A program made the translations under genes and the position numbers. A stretch of 49,325 nt of DNA from contig CAMLSF010000007.1 in NCBI GenBank assembly GCA_946482615.1, forward strand, positions 1-49,325, in the 5' to 3' direction. Shown here one piece after another: positions 34,624 to 44,344 of the stretch. The notes below the pieces were generated by a model, which was given only the letters and a program-made list of their open reading frames with translations, made no database searches and had not been told where the DNA came from. The stretch is from an uncultured Chromatiaceae bacterium. Its GTDB lineage: Bacteria; Pseudomonadota; Gammaproteobacteria; Enterobacterales; Alteromonadaceae. How positions within the stretch are numbered: position 1 is the stretch's first letter; the number at the start of each line of letters is the position of its first letter.

Positions 34624-36153
34624 TTACTTCGCTTGTTTCGCCAACTGGTAACGCCTGAAGCTCAGTAGCCCAACACATATCAGGCTAATCGTCAGCACAG
34701 GCCAGTCGCTCCACAGGCTATATAAAGTGCGGCCTTGCACTTGTGGCACTTCGGCTGTTAATACCCCTTCTTCAAACTGAGGCAGGCGGCTGAGCTCTTT
34801 GCCGTCTGCGGTGATCACTGCAGTAATACCGTTGTTGGTCGCACGCAGTAGCGGGCGGCCTAATTCCAGCGCACGCATCCGGGCTATTTCCAAATGCTGA
34901 TGTGGGCCAATGGAATCACCAAACCAGGCGTCGTTACTGACGGTCAGTAAAAAGTCAGTGTTATCGTCAAAGTTAGCTATCATCTGGCGTGGAAAAGCAA
35001 TTTCAAAACACAAAGCGGCCAGCAGCGAATAACCATTGGCCTGCAAATTCGGTTGCAGCCAGTCGCCGCGGCTGAACGAGCTCATAGGTAAATTGAAGAA
35101 GGGCGCGACGTGCTTCAGGATCGACTGAAAAGGCACAAATTCACCTATGGGCAATAAATGATGTTTTTGGTAACGGTTTTTTGTGCTGTATCTGTAATCG
35201 CCGCCTGTCGCTTCCCGGCCAAATTTCCCCAGCACTATCATGCCGTTATAGGCATCACCATTTTCTTTGTAATCCAGAATACCTGTCACTACAGCCGTAT
35301 TATTTTCCGCCGCCAGCATATCCAGATTAAATAAATAAGCCAAAGCCAAAGGCTCCAGTTGTGGGATAGCGGCCTCAGGCCAAATCATAAGATCGGTATT
35401 GAGGTGTGGGCGGCTGAGCTCCATGTATTTACGCATAGTGATGGCTTCCTGCTCCGGATCCCAGCGTAAATCCTGCGCTATATTGCCTTGCACTAAAGCG
35501 ACTTTGACTTGTTCACCTGTCTCCTGCCAGCCTTTGACCGCGGTTAAGACTGGGCTTACCGCCAGCAGAATGGCCGCAATAGCAGGCCAAACCCAGAGTT
35601 TAGAGTGCACAGCAACAGCCACAGAGCCTGCTATGAACAGCATTAAAAAGCTGATACCGGTTTCGCCAATCACTGTTGCCCAGGGCGCCATCCAGCCGTC
35701 AGTCTGACTGTAGCCGACGGACAACCAGGGGAAACCCGTTAGCAACCAGGAACGGATATTTTCAGCAATAAACCAGCCGGAGGCTAACAGCAGCGGAAAC
35801 CAGAAGTTGCCGCGAAAACGCCAGCTAAACCAGGTCGTCAGAGCCGGGAATAAAGACAAATAGCCGACCAGCAGCGCCATAATAGCCAGACTGGCAATCA
35901 GCGGCATACCACCAAAAGTGGCGATGCTGACGTGTACCCAGCTGATGCCGACACCAAACCAGCCCAAGCCATAGGCATAACCAAATAAGGCCGCTTGTTT
36001 CGGGCTTTTGGCTTGCAGCAGAAACCAGGCCAGCACTGACAAGGTCAGCAGTGGCAGCATATGGTAGGTAAAAGGGGCAAAAGCCAGGGTATTTAATGCA
36101 CCCAGCCCTGCTAAAAGCAGGGCTGGAAACCAGGAGGTTTTTAACAACAGCAA
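34624..36153 (-). CDS. lnt: Apolipoprotein N-acyltransferase Lnt
   Basis: 509 residues (E. coli 512). N-terminal membrane helices are followed by a nitrilase-fold periplasmic domain. Catalytic triad: E260 (WPEAAIPQLE), K330 (YQKHHLLPIGEFVPF) and C382 (LCFEIAFPR), matching E267/K335/C387 of E. coli. It adds the third acyl chain to lipoproteins, several of which are encoded here (RlpA, LptE, GH3, DUF2959). The start is TTG at 36153, supported by AAGGA at a 7-nt spacing. It begins 3 bp after the corC stop. Confidence 0.96.
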   Translation of the reverse strand: MLLLKTSWFPALLLAGLGALNTLAFAPFTYHMLPLLTLSVLAWFLLQAKSPKQAALFGYAYGLGWFGVGISWVHVSIATFGGMPLIASLAIMALLVGYLSLFPALTTWFSWRFRGNFWFPLLLASGWFIAENIRSWLLTGFPWLSVGYSQTDGWMAPWATVIGETGISFLMLFIAGSVAVAVHSKLWVWPAIAAILLAVSPVLTAVKGWQETGEQVKVALVQGNIAQDLRWDPEQEAITMRKYMELSRPHLNTDLMIWPEAAIPQLEPLALAYLFNLDMLAAENNTAVVTGILDYKENGDAYNGMIVLGKFGREATGGDYRYSTKNRYQKHHLLPIGEFVPFQSILKHVAPFFNLPMSSFSRGDWLQPNLQANGYSLLAALCFEIAFPRQMIANFDDNTDFLLTVSNDAWFGDSIGPHQHLEIARMRALELGRPLLRATNNGITAVITADGKELSRLPQFEEGVLTAEVPQVQGRTLYSLWSDWPVLTISLICVGLLSFRRYQLAKQAK

Positions 36154-36156
36154 AAG

Positions 36157-37035
36157 TTAATCCTTCTGTAGCGCTGAAGTGTCAGTGGTGGTTTTAGCGC
36201 GGATCACCTGCAACTGCACCAGTCGTCTGTTATTGGCTTTACTGACTTTAAAGGTCAGATTTTGCAGTTCTATGGTTTCGCCTTTTTCCGGCATATGACC
36301 AAAAGCATGCAGCACTATACCGCCTATGGTGCCAGCTTCTTCTTCGTCAAAGGTAGTACCGAAACTTTCGTTAAATTCATCCACAGGGGTTAAAGCACTG
36401 ACCTGATAGACATGGCTGGCCATTTTTTTGATATCCACATCTTCTTCGTCGTCGTGTTCGTCTTCTATTTCGCCGACTATTTGTTCAAGGATATCTTCAA
36501 TGGTAATAAGGCCGGACACGCCACCGTATTCATCGACCACTATGGCCATATGGTAACGTTTCTGACGGAATTCTTTCAGTAAAGCATCGACCCTTTTGCT
36601 TTCAGGGATAATGACGGCAGGGCGCAATAAATCGCGCAGGCTCCATTCGGTGCTACCCTGCAAAGCATGTTGCAGCAGATCTTTGACCAGCAAAATGCCT
36701 TCGATATGGTCTTTGTCTTCATTGACCACAGGATAACGGCTGTGGTTGTTCTCCAGCAGCAACGGCATCATTTGCTCAAGGGACTGGTCAATATTAATGG
36801 TCGCCATCTGAGAGCGGGGGACCATAATGTCGCGGGCGCGCATTTTGGACACATCCAAAACACCCTGCAACATACTTTGAGTGTCGTTATCAATCAGCTT
36901 GCGCATGGCCGCTTCATTGATCACTTCAACCAGATCAGATAAATCCTGTGGTTCTGCAGTAAAAATCGCTGCTATTTTATCTAACCACGATTTTGCGGCA
37001 GAACCCCGACTAGAGTGGGAATGGTCGTCACCCAT
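36157..37035 (-). CDS. corC: CorC/YbeX CBS-domain protein
   Basis: 292 residues. Paired CBS domains (about 65-190; [31 protein letters not shown] in part, [20 protein letters not shown]) are followed by the CorC_HlyC transporter-associated domain. E. coli YbeX is linked to Co/Mg efflux and to ribosome-related phenotypes shared with YbeY. It lies between ybeY and lnt in the conserved order. A dispersed palindrome is inserted 47 bp upstream of its start, splitting it from ybeY. Confidence 0.93.
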   Translation of the reverse strand: MGDDHSHSSRGSAAKSWLDKIAAIFTAEPQDLSDLVEVINEAAMRKLIDNDTQSMLQGVLDVSKMRARDIMVPRSQMATINIDQSLEQMMPLLLENNHSRYPVVNEDKDHIEGILLVKDLLQHALQGSTEWSLRDLLRPAVIIPESKRVDALLKEFRQKRYHMAIVVDEYGGVSGLITIEDILEQIVGEIEDEHDDEEDVDIKKMASHVYQVSALTPVDEFNESFGTTFDEEEAGTIGGIVLHAFGHMPEKGETIELQNLTFKVSKANNRRLVQLQVIRAKTTTDTSALQKD

Positions 37036-37082
37036 GAGTGAACTTAAGCTCCAAATAAAACAAAAGAAAATACCCGAAGTCG

Positions 37083-37210
37083 TATACCCGTCGTACTTTA
37101 AGCTGCAGCTTTGTTGACTACGCCATCTCGCCCTGCAACTTGAAATTACCTGGATATAGGAGTTGCAGCGACATTACAGTGTCAGTAAAGCTGCAGCTTC
37201 AGGTACGCAA
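37083..37210. repeat. Dispersed palindrome, copy 2 (compound, internally deleted)
   Basis: Positions 37083-37158 form a short version in inverse orientation: TATACCC...GTACTTTAAGCTGCAG at one end and CTGCAACTTGAAATTACC...GGATATA at the other, without the central hairpin. From 37157 to about 37206 a second half-copy follows in the other orientation (GGAGTTGCAG, GCTGCAGCTTCAGGTAC). It sits between corC and ybeY. Confidence 0.75.
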
Positions 37211-37226
37211 GTAATTAAAATACCAG

Positions 37227-37688
37227 TTAATCTTCTAAAATATAAGGGTTCTTTATGCCCAATTGCTGCAAAATCAGAATTTCTTCCGCTTCCATTTCTT
37301 CAGCATCCGCGTCATTTATATGGTCAAAGCCCAATAAATGCAAGCAACCGTGCACCACCATATGAGCCCAGTGATGATGTAATTCTTTGCCTTGTTCAGC
37401 GGCTTCTGCAGCCACCACCTGAGCACAAATGACTAAATCACCCAATAATGGCAAGTCTTCCACGCCTGGAGGTAATTCAAAAGGGAAACTCAGTACGTTA
37501 GTAGGTTTGTCTTTTTCACGATACTCAAAGTTCAGTTGCTGGCTTTCTGCTTCGTCCACTATCCGCACTGTCACTTCAGCCACATCCTGAAAGGGCAAAA
37601 TAGCGGCTTCCAGCCATTGTTGAAATTGTTGTTCTGACGGCAGATGTGGCGCTTCGCTTGCCAGCTGTAAATCCAGGGTAATGCTCAT
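37227..37688 (-). CDS. ybeY: Endoribonuclease YbeY
   Basis: 153 residues (E. coli 155). The zinc site is [11 protein letters not shown] (HGxLHLxGxDH), which defines the family. Needed for 16S rRNA 3'-end maturation and ribosome quality control. The [18 protein letters not shown] stretch is also conserved. It starts 3 bp after the ybeZ stop, so the two are coupled. Confidence 0.96.
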   Translation of the reverse strand: MSITLDLQLASEAPHLPSEQQFQQWLEAAILPFQDVAEVTVRIVDEAESQQLNFEYREKDKPTNVLSFPFELPPGVEDLPLLGDLVICAQVVAAEAAEQGKELHHHWAHMVVHGCLHLLGFDHINDADAEEMEAEEILILQQLGIKNPYILED

Positions 37689-37691
37689 GGC

Positions 37692-38732
37692 TTAGTCTTT
37701 ACTCGTTTTGGCGGCGTCCAGTGCGGCTTGTTTTGCTGCCTGCTGCTCTTGCTGTTTTTTCTCTTCAAAGGCTTCGTATGCCAGCACAATTTTTTGTACT
37801 ACAGGGTGGCGTACTACGTCTTTGGCTTTAAAAAAGTTAAAACTCAGTTCAGGCACAGCCGACAATACGTCCATCGCATGTTTTAAACCTGAGTATTGGC
37901 CTCGTGGTAAGTCGACTTGCGTGATATCGCCTGTGATCACAGCTTTGGCGTTAAAGCCAATACGGGTCAGGAACATCTTCATTTGTTCCACTGTGGTGTT
38001 CTGGCTTTCATCCAGAATAATAAAAGCATCACTTAAAGTACGGCCACGCATATAAGCCAGAGGGGCAATTTCAATCACTCCACGCTCTAAGTACTTTTCT
38101 ACTTTTTCGAAACCTAACATTTCGAATAAAGCATCGTACAAAGGCCGCAAATAAGGGTCGACTTTCTGGGCTAAATCACCGGGTAAAAAGCCCAGTTTTT
38201 CACCAGCTTCCACCGCAGGGCGAGTTAATACGATACGGCGCACTTCGCCTTTTTCCAGCGCATCGACCGCACAAGCCACAGCTAAATAAGTTTTGCCTGT
38301 ACCGGCAGGGCCTATACCAAAAGTCACATCATGGCGCTGGATATTGCGCACATAAGCACTTTGATTGGCGTTGCGGCCTTTGACCGCGCCTTTTTTAGTT
38401 TTAATGCTGACCTGATCTTCGTCAAACTGCTGCTCTGTCGGGTCCTGCTGCTGTTGCTGGATCACCATATGCACCTGCTCAGGACTTAAAGGCACGGCTT
38501 TGCCCTGGGCAGTGGCGGTTTCGCCATACAGTGTTTCGATGATTTGTTTTACAGGCTCAAGCTGGTCAGTTAAACCCACTAAGCGCAATTGATTGTCGCG
38601 GTAGGACACCTGAACCCGGTAACGGCGTTCAATCTGACGTAAGTTGTCATCAAATGGGCCCCATAAAAAAGCCAGACGCTGAGGTTCAAAAGGGGAGAGA
38701 GAAAATTCTAAGCTAGTGATGGGGTTATCCAA
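37692..38732 (-). CDS. ybeZ: PhoH-like ATPase YbeZ
   Basis: 346 residues, the same length as E. coli YbeZ. An N-terminal KH-like region leads to a PhoH ATPase domain with Walker A G141-PAGTGKT-148 and Walker B FIILDES. It is a partner of YbeY in rRNA processing. The start is TTG at 38732, with AAGAGA 7 nt upstream; no ATG fits the family length. A dispersed palindrome lies 22 bp upstream, in the miaB-ybeZ spacer. Confidence 0.94.
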   Translation of the reverse strand: MDNPITSLEFSLSPFEPQRLAFLWGPFDDNLRQIERRYRVQVSYRDNQLRLVGLTDQLEPVKQIIETLYGETATAQGKAVPLSPEQVHMVIQQQQQDPTEQQFDEDQVSIKTKKGAVKGRNANQSAYVRNIQRHDVTFGIGPAGTGKTYLAVACAVDALEKGEVRRIVLTRPAVEAGEKLGFLPGDLAQKVDPYLRPLYDALFEMLGFEKVEKYLERGVIEIAPLAYMRGRTLSDAFIILDESQNTTVEQMKMFLTRIGFNAKAVITGDITQVDLPRGQYSGLKHAMDVLSAVPELSFNFFKAKDVVRHPVVQKIVLAYEAFEEKKQQEQQAAKQAALDAAKTSKD

Positions 38733-38753
38733 TGCTCAATCTCTTAGTTGTTT

Positions 38754-38874
38754 AGCCTTCGTACTTGACGCCGCAGCTTTGTTGACTGCGTGCATCAGCC
38801 CCAGTCATAGAGTGAACTATGCTCCCGGGGACTGCCGCCCTTGTCGTCGCGCTGCAACGCCAATTACTTTGGCT
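38754..38874. repeat. Dispersed imperfect palindrome, copy 3 (121 bp)
   Basis: Starts AGCCTTCGTACTTGACGCCG and ends CAATTACTTTGGCT, so it is inverted relative to copies 1 and 4. Outermost bases AGCC/GGCT pair. A central CCCC...GGGG hairpin with CATAG/CTATG arms is kept (about 38799-38829). It fills the spacer between miaB and ybeZ and would be in the 5' leader of ybeZ if the operon is read through. Confidence 0.8.
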
Positions 38875-38894
38875 AGCATATTTAGGATGTGAAA

Positions 38895-40322
38895 CTAAGG
38901 AGTAAAAGTTGCCACTCCCAATTCGTCAGTTTTTGCTGCTTTCGCTGCCAGTATTTGTTGTGGTGATACGTCGCGGCGTAAATCCATATCTTTTTCAGTA
39001 CGGATCACTTTACCTTTTAATGAGTTGGTAAAGACGTCTGTGACTAACACATCAACAAACTGGCCAATCATATCGGGTGAGCCTTCAAAGTTCACCACAC
39101 GGTTGTTTTCGGTGCGGCCTGTCAGCTCCATAATGTCTTTTTTCGACGGACCTTCCACCAGAATACGTTGTTCAGTGCCGAGCATAGCACGGGCAATTTG
39201 TAATGACTGCTGGTTAATGCGGTCCTGCAGTATATACAGACGCTGTTTTTTCTCTTCTTCTGACACATCGTCCGGTAAATCAGCTGCTGGCGTACCAGGA
39301 CGGGCGCTGTAAACAAAGCTGAAGCTCATATCAAAGTTAATGGCTTTGATTAAGTCCATAGTGGCTTCAAAGTCTTCTGCGGTTTCGCCGGGGAAGCCGA
39401 TGATAAAGTCAGACGACATGCTTAAATTCGGGCGGATTTTTTTCAAAGCACGAATTTTTGACTTGTATTCGATGGCGGTGTGGTTCCGTTTCATCAGCGC
39501 CAGAATACGGTCTGAGCCGGACTGAACCGGTAAATGCAGGTGATCGACCAATTCAGGCACATCACGGTAGACTTCAATAATATCGTCTGTAAATTCAACA
39601 GGATGCGATGTGGTGTAACGAATACGGTCTATGCCGTCTATCGCCGCCACTAAACGCAATAATTCAGAGAAATGGCAAATACCACCGTCAAAAGTAGCAC
39701 CACGGTAAGCGTTGACGTTTTGGCCCAACAGGTTCACTTCACGTACACCTTGTTCAGCCAGCTGGGCAATTTCCAGCAGGACGTCATCCAATGGGCGGCT
39801 GACTTCTTCACCACGGGTGTAAGGCACCACGCAGAAAGTACAGTATTTAGAGCAACCTTCCATAATAGAAACAAAAGCGGTTGGGCCATCGGCTTTAGGC
39901 TCTGGCAGGCGGTCAAACTTCTCGATTTCAGGGAAAGACACATCCACCACAGGCGACTTGTCACCGCGCACTGCGTTAATCATTTCCGGCAAACGGTGCA
40001 GAGTTTGTGGCCCAAACACGATATCGACATAAGGGGCGCGATCACGGATGGCTTTGCCTTCCTGCGAAGCGACACAACCACCGACCGCAATAATCAGATC
40101 CGGGTTTTTCTTTTTCAGCGGACGCCAGCGACCTAACTGATGGAATACCTTCTCCTGAGCTTTTTCACGGATAGAGCAGGTGTTCAGCAGGATCACGTCC
40201 GCTTCTTCAGCTTCTTCAGTCAGTGTGTAGCCATGAGTTGCATCCAGAAGGTCCGCCATTTTGGATGAATCGTATTCGTTCATCTGGCAGCCCCAGGTCT
40301 TAATGTGCAGCTTTTTGCCCAT
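38895..40322 (-). CDS. miaB: tRNA-2-methylthio-N6-dimethylallyladenosine synthase MiaB
   Basis: Radical-SAM methylthiotransferase that modifies A37 of UNN-reading tRNAs. 475 residues from ATG 40322, where the protein begins [21 protein letters not shown] as in E. coli (474 residues). The N-terminal cluster cysteines (Cys12, [14 protein letters not shown]), the radical-SAM triplet (CSKYCTFC) and the C-terminal TRAM domain are present. An in-frame ATG at 40370 has a better ribosome-binding site (AGGA), which would add 16 residues; the true start is therefore uncertain. Confidence 0.95.
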   Translation of the reverse strand: MGKKLHIKTWGCQMNEYDSSKMADLLDATHGYTLTEEAEEADVILLNTCSIREKAQEKVFHQLGRWRPLKKKNPDLIIAVGGCVASQEGKAIRDRAPYVDIVFGPQTLHRLPEMINAVRGDKSPVVDVSFPEIEKFDRLPEPKADGPTAFVSIMEGCSKYCTFCVVPYTRGEEVSRPLDDVLLEIAQLAEQGVREVNLLGQNVNAYRGATFDGGICHFSELLRLVAAIDGIDRIRYTTSHPVEFTDDIIEVYRDVPELVDHLHLPVQSGSDRILALMKRNHTAIEYKSKIRALKKIRPNLSMSSDFIIGFPGETAEDFEATMDLIKAINFDMSFSFVYSARPGTPAADLPDDVSEEEKKQRLYILQDRINQQSLQIARAMLGTEQRILVEGPSKKDIMELTGRTENNRVVNFEGSPDMIGQFVDVLVTDVFTNSLKGKVIRTEKDMDLRRDVSPQQILAAKAAKTDELGVATFTP

Positions 40323-40520
40323 TTGTGTTGTAGCCCGTAAAAAGTTAACGCCAAGAAAAAGGACGCGCATTTTATCCTAGTGGGGCCTGAAGTGCCAGCA
40401 GTGGATACAGACGAACAAAATCTGAGCACGGGAAGTGACTTTTATCTATCTCTGGCCTGATAATAGCCGCAGCTGAATAAACAGCGCAAAGCCACTAGAA
40501 CTAAGGCGCAGAGGATAATA

Positions 40521-41165
40521 ATGGAAAGCTTGGGTGTAATTCAGTTCTGGACCTTTTTGGCTGGTGTGATAGTGATTATCCTGATGCCTGGTCCCAATAG
40601 CCTGTTTGTACTAAAAACCAGCATAGTGCAAGGGCCAAAACATGCCTGGTGTGCGCTTACTGCAGTGCTGTTAGGCGATGCGACTTTGATTTTATTGTCT
40701 TATCTTGGCCTGGCTTCTGTGTTATTAGCCTCACCTGAGTTATTCCGCTGGATACGTTATTTAGGCGCCGCCTACTTGCTGTATATAGGGGTACAAATTT
40801 TATTAAGTTTGCGCCAATCCAACACAACTCAGGGGGCAGAAGGACCAGCCGTAGTAGCTGCGGCCAGCTGCGCTTCCGTATTTCGTAAGTCTTTGTTATT
40901 AAGCCTGACCAACCCCAAAGCCATTTTGTTTTTCCTGTCGTTTTTTATCCAGTTTATCGACTCCGGCTTCACCCCCAGCTGGGTGCCTTATCTGGTACTG
41001 GCGGTGGTGCTGGAAATCATCAGCCTGCTCTATCTGACCACTTTAGTTTACGCAGGAGCCGCCATAGCCAGCTTTTTTAAAGGCCAACCCAAAGCAGGGC
41101 AGGCAGGCAATCTGTTATTAGGCCTGTTATTTACCGGCTTTGCGGTCAGATTGGCTTTGGCCTAG
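40521..41165 (+). CDS. leuE: LeuE-type amino-acid exporter (LysE/RhtB family)
   Basis: 214 residues, six hydrophobic segments. Very similar in layout to E. coli LeuE: MPGPNSLFVLK near the start, RYLGAAYLLYIG, LSLTNPKAILFFLSFFIQFID and the ending LLGLLFTGFAVRLA. It would export leucine and related amino acids across the inner membrane. GAGGA precedes the ATG. It is divergent from miaB across a 150-bp spacer. Confidence 0.85.
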   Translation: MESLGVIQFWTFLAGVIVIILMPGPNSLFVLKTSIVQGPKHAWCALTAVLLGDATLILLSYLGLASVLLASPELFRWIRYLGAAYLLYIGVQILLSLRQSNTTQGAEGPAVVAAASCASVFRKSLLLSLTNPKAILFFLSFFIQFIDSGFTPSWVPYLVLAVVLEIISLLYLTTLVYAGAAIASFFKGQPKAGQAGNLLLGLLFTGFAVRLALA

Positions 41166-41243
41166 CAGAGCCAGCTTAATTTCAGCCTGGTGCTTTCAAT
41201 CTGCTGTGTTGATGCCGTTAAAAAACTTCAGAACCTGCTTCTA

Positions 41244-41274
41244 TTGACTGCTACACTTGTTGCATGCGCATAAT
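41244..41274 (+). promoter_or_regulatory. Probable parD promoter
   Basis: TTGACT (41244-41249) and CATAAT (41269-41274) resemble sigma70 -35 and -10 boxes, though the 19-bp spacer is long. The -10 box lies inside an inverted repeat that is a likely ParD operator. Confidence 0.5.
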
Positions 41275-41283
41275 GTGCGCATG
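41263..41283. promoter_or_regulatory. Inverted repeat, candidate ParD operator
   Basis: CATGCGCA (41263-41270), TAATG, TGCGCATG (41276-41283): perfect 8-bp arms covering the -10 region, 25 bp before the parD ATG. Ribbon-helix-helix antitoxins of the ParD family repress their own operons from such palindromes. Confidence 0.6.
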
Positions 41284-41308
41284 TAATGCGTGTTGAGGTG
41301 AGGTGGGT

Positions 41309-41563
41309 ATGAATATCACATTAGGTTCAGAGTTTGAAAAGCGGATCAATGAGAAAGTGGCGTCAGGGCTTTATACCTCTGCCAGCGAAGTGATCCGTGA
41401 AGGTCTGAGATTGCTTTTCGAAAAAGACATGGTGAAGCAACAGCAACTGGAAATATTAAGACAAGAAGTTTCACGTGGTTTTGAACAACTGAACGCAGGT
41501 GAAAAATCCACAAAAAGTGCATTAGAGATTTTTGATGAAGTCAGCCGTGGCGTAAATGGCTGA
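41309..41563 (+). CDS. parD: ParD-like antitoxin (ribbon-helix-helix), toxin partner lost
   Basis: 84 residues from ATG 41309; GTG 41303 would add two. The N-terminal ribbon-helix-helix reads MNITLGSEFEKRINEKV, followed by SASEVIREGLRLLFEKD, the classic ParD/CopG-type signature. The flexible C-terminus would wrap a ParE toxin. The start codon of a parE-like frame lies inside its last codons, but that frame ends after 10 codons. The gene has probably survived as an orphan repressor or anti-addiction module. Confidence 0.85.
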   Translation: MNITLGSEFEKRINEKVASGLYTSASEVIREGLRLLFEKDMVKQQQLEILRQEVSRGFEQLNAGEKSTKSALEIFDEVSRGVNG

Positions 41564-41588
41564 ATACCAGCTTTGTAGTCTGCGTTAA
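41556..41588 (+). pseudogene. parE: Truncated parE toxin remnant (10 codons)
   Basis: ATG 41556 overlaps the parD end, as in intact parDE operons. The frame reads MAEYQLCSLR and then stops (TAA). MAxYxLS is a common ParE beginning. The next ~190 bp show no continuation of a ParE frame in any register I could read, so the body of the gene seems deleted rather than frameshifted. Confidence 0.6.
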
Positions 41589-41630
41589 TCTGTGTCCCAA
41601 CAAGTAACATCTACAGCACCTCACTTGATA

Positions 41631-41648
41631 CTGAATGGGCCCATTCAG
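41631..41648. repeat. 18-bp perfect palindrome
   Basis: CTGAATGGGCCCATTCAG is self-complementary with no loop. It lies 43 bp after the parE remnant. It could be a protein-binding site or a scar of the deletion that removed parE. Confidence 0.6.
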
Positions 41649-41702
41649 ATTAAGGTTTCTGTTGCTCAGGTCTTTAAAGTATCCCTGCGATAAAAACAAA
41701 AA

Positions 41703-41734
41703 TCCCTCAGCCGAAGGACAAAAAAGCTGAGGGA
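41703..41734 (-). terminator. Terminator of the ABC exporter operon
   Basis: TCCCTCAGC (41703-41711) pairs with GCTGAGGGA (41726-41734). On the minus strand the stem is followed by TTTTTGTTTTT, a strong intrinsic terminator 45 bp after the last permease gene. Confidence 0.85.
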
Positions 41735-41778
41735 AAGGTTGGTAACTTTTTATGTACCAGGGAGTCGTTACAGTAGGT

Positions 41779-43014
41779 CTAAGCCCGTCCTCTTGTCGCT
41801 GTCGCAGGCGAAATTTTCGAAGCCACTAAGGCCGGGTAGCTGACGGCTAACTGACCAACGATCAGCAAGGCTATTACACCTATCACCAGCAACACCGGGC
41901 TTAACGGAGTCATACTAAAGGTTGACACCAGCCAGATATTTAAGCCTATAGCTCCTGCAGCGCCTAACACCACGCCGGCTGTGCTTATCAGCAAATTCTC
42001 CAGCATAAAGTAGCGCATCACTTGCCATTGGCTGGCGCCTAAAGCGCGGCGGGTGCCGATTTGACGGGTGCGTCTGTTAATACTGAACATCGCCAGACCC
42101 ACAATGCCAAAGCCTGTGATCAGCGTCAGCACAATAATGACTGTCAGCAGAATAGTGTTGGTGGCCTGATGCTCCTGATAACTTTCGTCACGGGTTTGTT
42201 CCATGCTGGTGACATTGCGGATAATGCGGCCTCTGTCACTTTCGGCCAGCATTTTTTCAATCACTGGCATTAACTCGTCACGACGGCCCGGCTCAGTGCG
42301 GATAAAAAAGCGGCTGCCTTTGTTGTCCAGTTGTTGTGGCACCAGCATGCTGCGCTCCACGCCATTCCAGCCGTTCCATGGGGCTTGTAACGCTTTGATG
42401 ATGCCTGTGATTTGTACCGGCTGATGACTGTCGATATAGACGGTTTTACCTAAAGCCTTTTGCCAGTCGTCATCAAATAAGGCTTTTGCCAGCGCCTCTG
42501 TGATAATAGCTTTAGGTGGCCATTTGGTGCTGCCTTCATCACGCCAGCCTATATCTGAGCTTTGAAAATTCTCGCCAGCAATCAGTTCCAGGCCCATGGC
42601 ATTGATGCCATGCTCGTCCACCATATAAACCGCTGTGCCTATGCTTTCTATACCTTCACCTGCTTTGGTTTGCAGGCCCATAGACCAGCCGCCGCCGCTC
42701 AAAGGAATCGCATTGATCTGAGTGGCATCCACTATACCGGGCGTCTGGCGGATCCGCTGCAAATCCTGTTGCAACGCGGTTTTCAGATTGTAGTTTTGCG
42801 CAAACACAGTGTTGCTTAAATAAAAGGTATTGGCTTCATCCAAACCACTGGCTCTGGCCATTTGCTGACTGCGCTCCTGCATCATAAATATGGCGTTGAC
42901 CATAATGGTCAGGGTCAGCGCAATTTGCAGCGCGATCAGCAAAGCACCAATTTTATTGCGCATTAAAGCGCGGAAAATGGGGCCAAGTTCTAATTGGGTT
43001 AAAAATGCGGACAT
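41779..43014 (-). CDS. MacB/FtsX-type ABC transporter permease (second)
   Basis: 411 residues. A first membrane helix (about 24-46) is followed by a large extracytoplasmic domain (about 50-285) and three C-terminal helices (FtsX core, with the conserved RRTRQIGTRRALGAS coupling stretch). This is the four-helix MacB layout without a fused ATPase. It starts 10 bp after the first permease gene ends. The two permeases differ clearly in sequence, so a heterodimer is likely. Confidence 0.85.
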   Translation of the reverse strand: MSAFLTQLELGPIFRALMRNKIGALLIALQIALTLTIMVNAIFMMQERSQQMARASGLDEANTFYLSNTVFAQNYNLKTALQQDLQRIRQTPGIVDATQINAIPLSGGGWSMGLQTKAGEGIESIGTAVYMVDEHGINAMGLELIAGENFQSSDIGWRDEGSTKWPPKAIITEALAKALFDDDWQKALGKTVYIDSHQPVQITGIIKALQAPWNGWNGVERSMLVPQQLDNKGSRFFIRTEPGRRDELMPVIEKMLAESDRGRIIRNVTSMEQTRDESYQEHQATNTILLTVIIVLTLITGFGIVGLAMFSINRRTRQIGTRRALGASQWQVMRYFMLENLLISTAGVVLGAAGAIGLNIWLVSTFSMTPLSPVLLVIGVIALLIVGQLAVSYPALVASKISPATATRGRA

Positions 43015-43024
43015 GGCAAACTCC

Positions 43025-44335
43025 TTATTGGCTTTTCAGCTGAACGGACGGCTGCACCTGACAGGCGCGCCATGTGGGATACAAACCTGCTAATAAAGCA
43101 CTGACAATAGCCAGACTTATCGCCATAGCCACTAAGGTTAAATCCAGCTGGGCTAAATCGCGGATCCAGTCGCCATACATCACTTTAATGGCTTCAAGCC
43201 CCAGTAATGCCAGCACTAAACCCAATAAGCCTCCTGCTAATCCTATACAACCCGATTCGATTAAATGCTGAATAAACAGATCATTACGGCTGGCACCTAA
43301 GGCCTGACGTACGCCTATTTCGGACGCTTTACCTAAAAACTTCGCCAGCAATAAACCTACGGTATTGAGTAAACACACCAGCAAAAACATCAGCGACATC
43401 GCCATCATCATGCTGGCGTCGTCTGACACTACTTCGGCGTATTCCAGCCACTGCATCACATCCCGCAGTTTGTTATTGTCGGTGCGGGCAAAACGGCCGT
43501 ATTGGTTTTGCTCTTTGGCGTAGGCATTCATAAAGCTGAAATAGGCTTCTTTGTCCTGAGCTGTGGGTAATTCCACCCACAATTGCACCCAGATACACTC
43601 TGAGTCTAAAAAGGCCTGAAAGCCTGATTCTGTCGGTTTCCAGCAGTTGGTATTGCCAGAGCGGCCAAATTTTTGTTCTGTGATTAAGCTAAAGGGGACA
43701 AAAACTTCTTCGACGTCGTTAAAAGAGCCGGTGCTGATATCGTAAAACCGTGGTTTTGGGTTCCATCTGTCCATCACGCCGGTAATTTTGTAGTCTTCAC
43801 CTGCCATACGCACAGTCTGGCCTGTGGAGTCTTTGCCACCAAATAAACGTTCATTCAGCTCGGCGTTAATCACTATCACCCGTTCTTTTTTCAGATCCGC
43901 CTGATGATCCCAACCACTGCCATATAAAAACGGCACATCAAACATAGGGAAAAAATCGGCGCTGTTGGCGCGGCCCTGCACCATGAAAGGCAATACTTCT
44001 TTATCGGCCGGTTCAATCACCGCAGCCATACCGCTTTGAATAGTCTGGCGTTTGGCCTTTTGTGCCTGCCATAAGTAAGTGGCGTCACGATAGGTTAACT
44101 GCTCAGGGGCATCACCGTCGTCGTTGTAAGGGTTATTCGGCTCCCAGCTGTCCATTTGCACAAAAAACAGCTGCTCGCTTTTCTGTGGAATAGGGTTAGC
44201 CGACATCAGGTAATTGACGGTAATGGTGGTCATGGAGGCACCAATACCTAAACCTATGGCGCAGACCATCAACAGCGTCATGCCCCAGGTGCGTTTGCAG
44301 CTTAAGTAAGCCAGCTTCAGATAATAAGAAAACAT
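43025..44335 (-). CDS. MacB/FtsX-type ABC transporter permease (first)
   Basis: 436 residues with the same topology as its neighbour: an N-terminal helix, a periplasmic domain (about 45-285) and three helices, with the coupling stretch GKASEIGVRQALGASRNDLF. Export of peptides, lipids or antimicrobials is typical of the family; the cargo is not identifiable. It lies 9 bp after the ATPase gene. Confidence 0.85.
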   Translation of the reverse strand: MFSYYLKLAYLSCKRTWGMTLLMVCAIGLGIGASMTTITVNYLMSANPIPQKSEQLFFVQMDSWEPNNPYNDDGDAPEQLTYRDATYLWQAQKAKRQTIQSGMAAVIEPADKEVLPFMVQGRANSADFFPMFDVPFLYGSGWDHQADLKKERVIVINAELNERLFGGKDSTGQTVRMAGEDYKITGVMDRWNPKPRFYDISTGSFNDVEEVFVPFSLITEQKFGRSGNTNCWKPTESGFQAFLDSECIWVQLWVELPTAQDKEAYFSFMNAYAKEQNQYGRFARTDNNKLRDVMQWLEYAEVVSDDASMMMAMSLMFLLVCLLNTVGLLLAKFLGKASEIGVRQALGASRNDLFIQHLIESGCIGLAGGLLGLVLALLGLEAIKVMYGDWIRDLAQLDLTLVAMAISLAIVSALLAGLYPTWRACQVQPSVQLKSQ

Positions 44336-44344
44336 AGCAGCTCC

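Noticed and set aside
39672..40136. 154-codon plus-strand ORF inside miaB
   Set aside because: Antisense shadow of a well-conserved coding region, with no domain motifs or ribosome-binding site.
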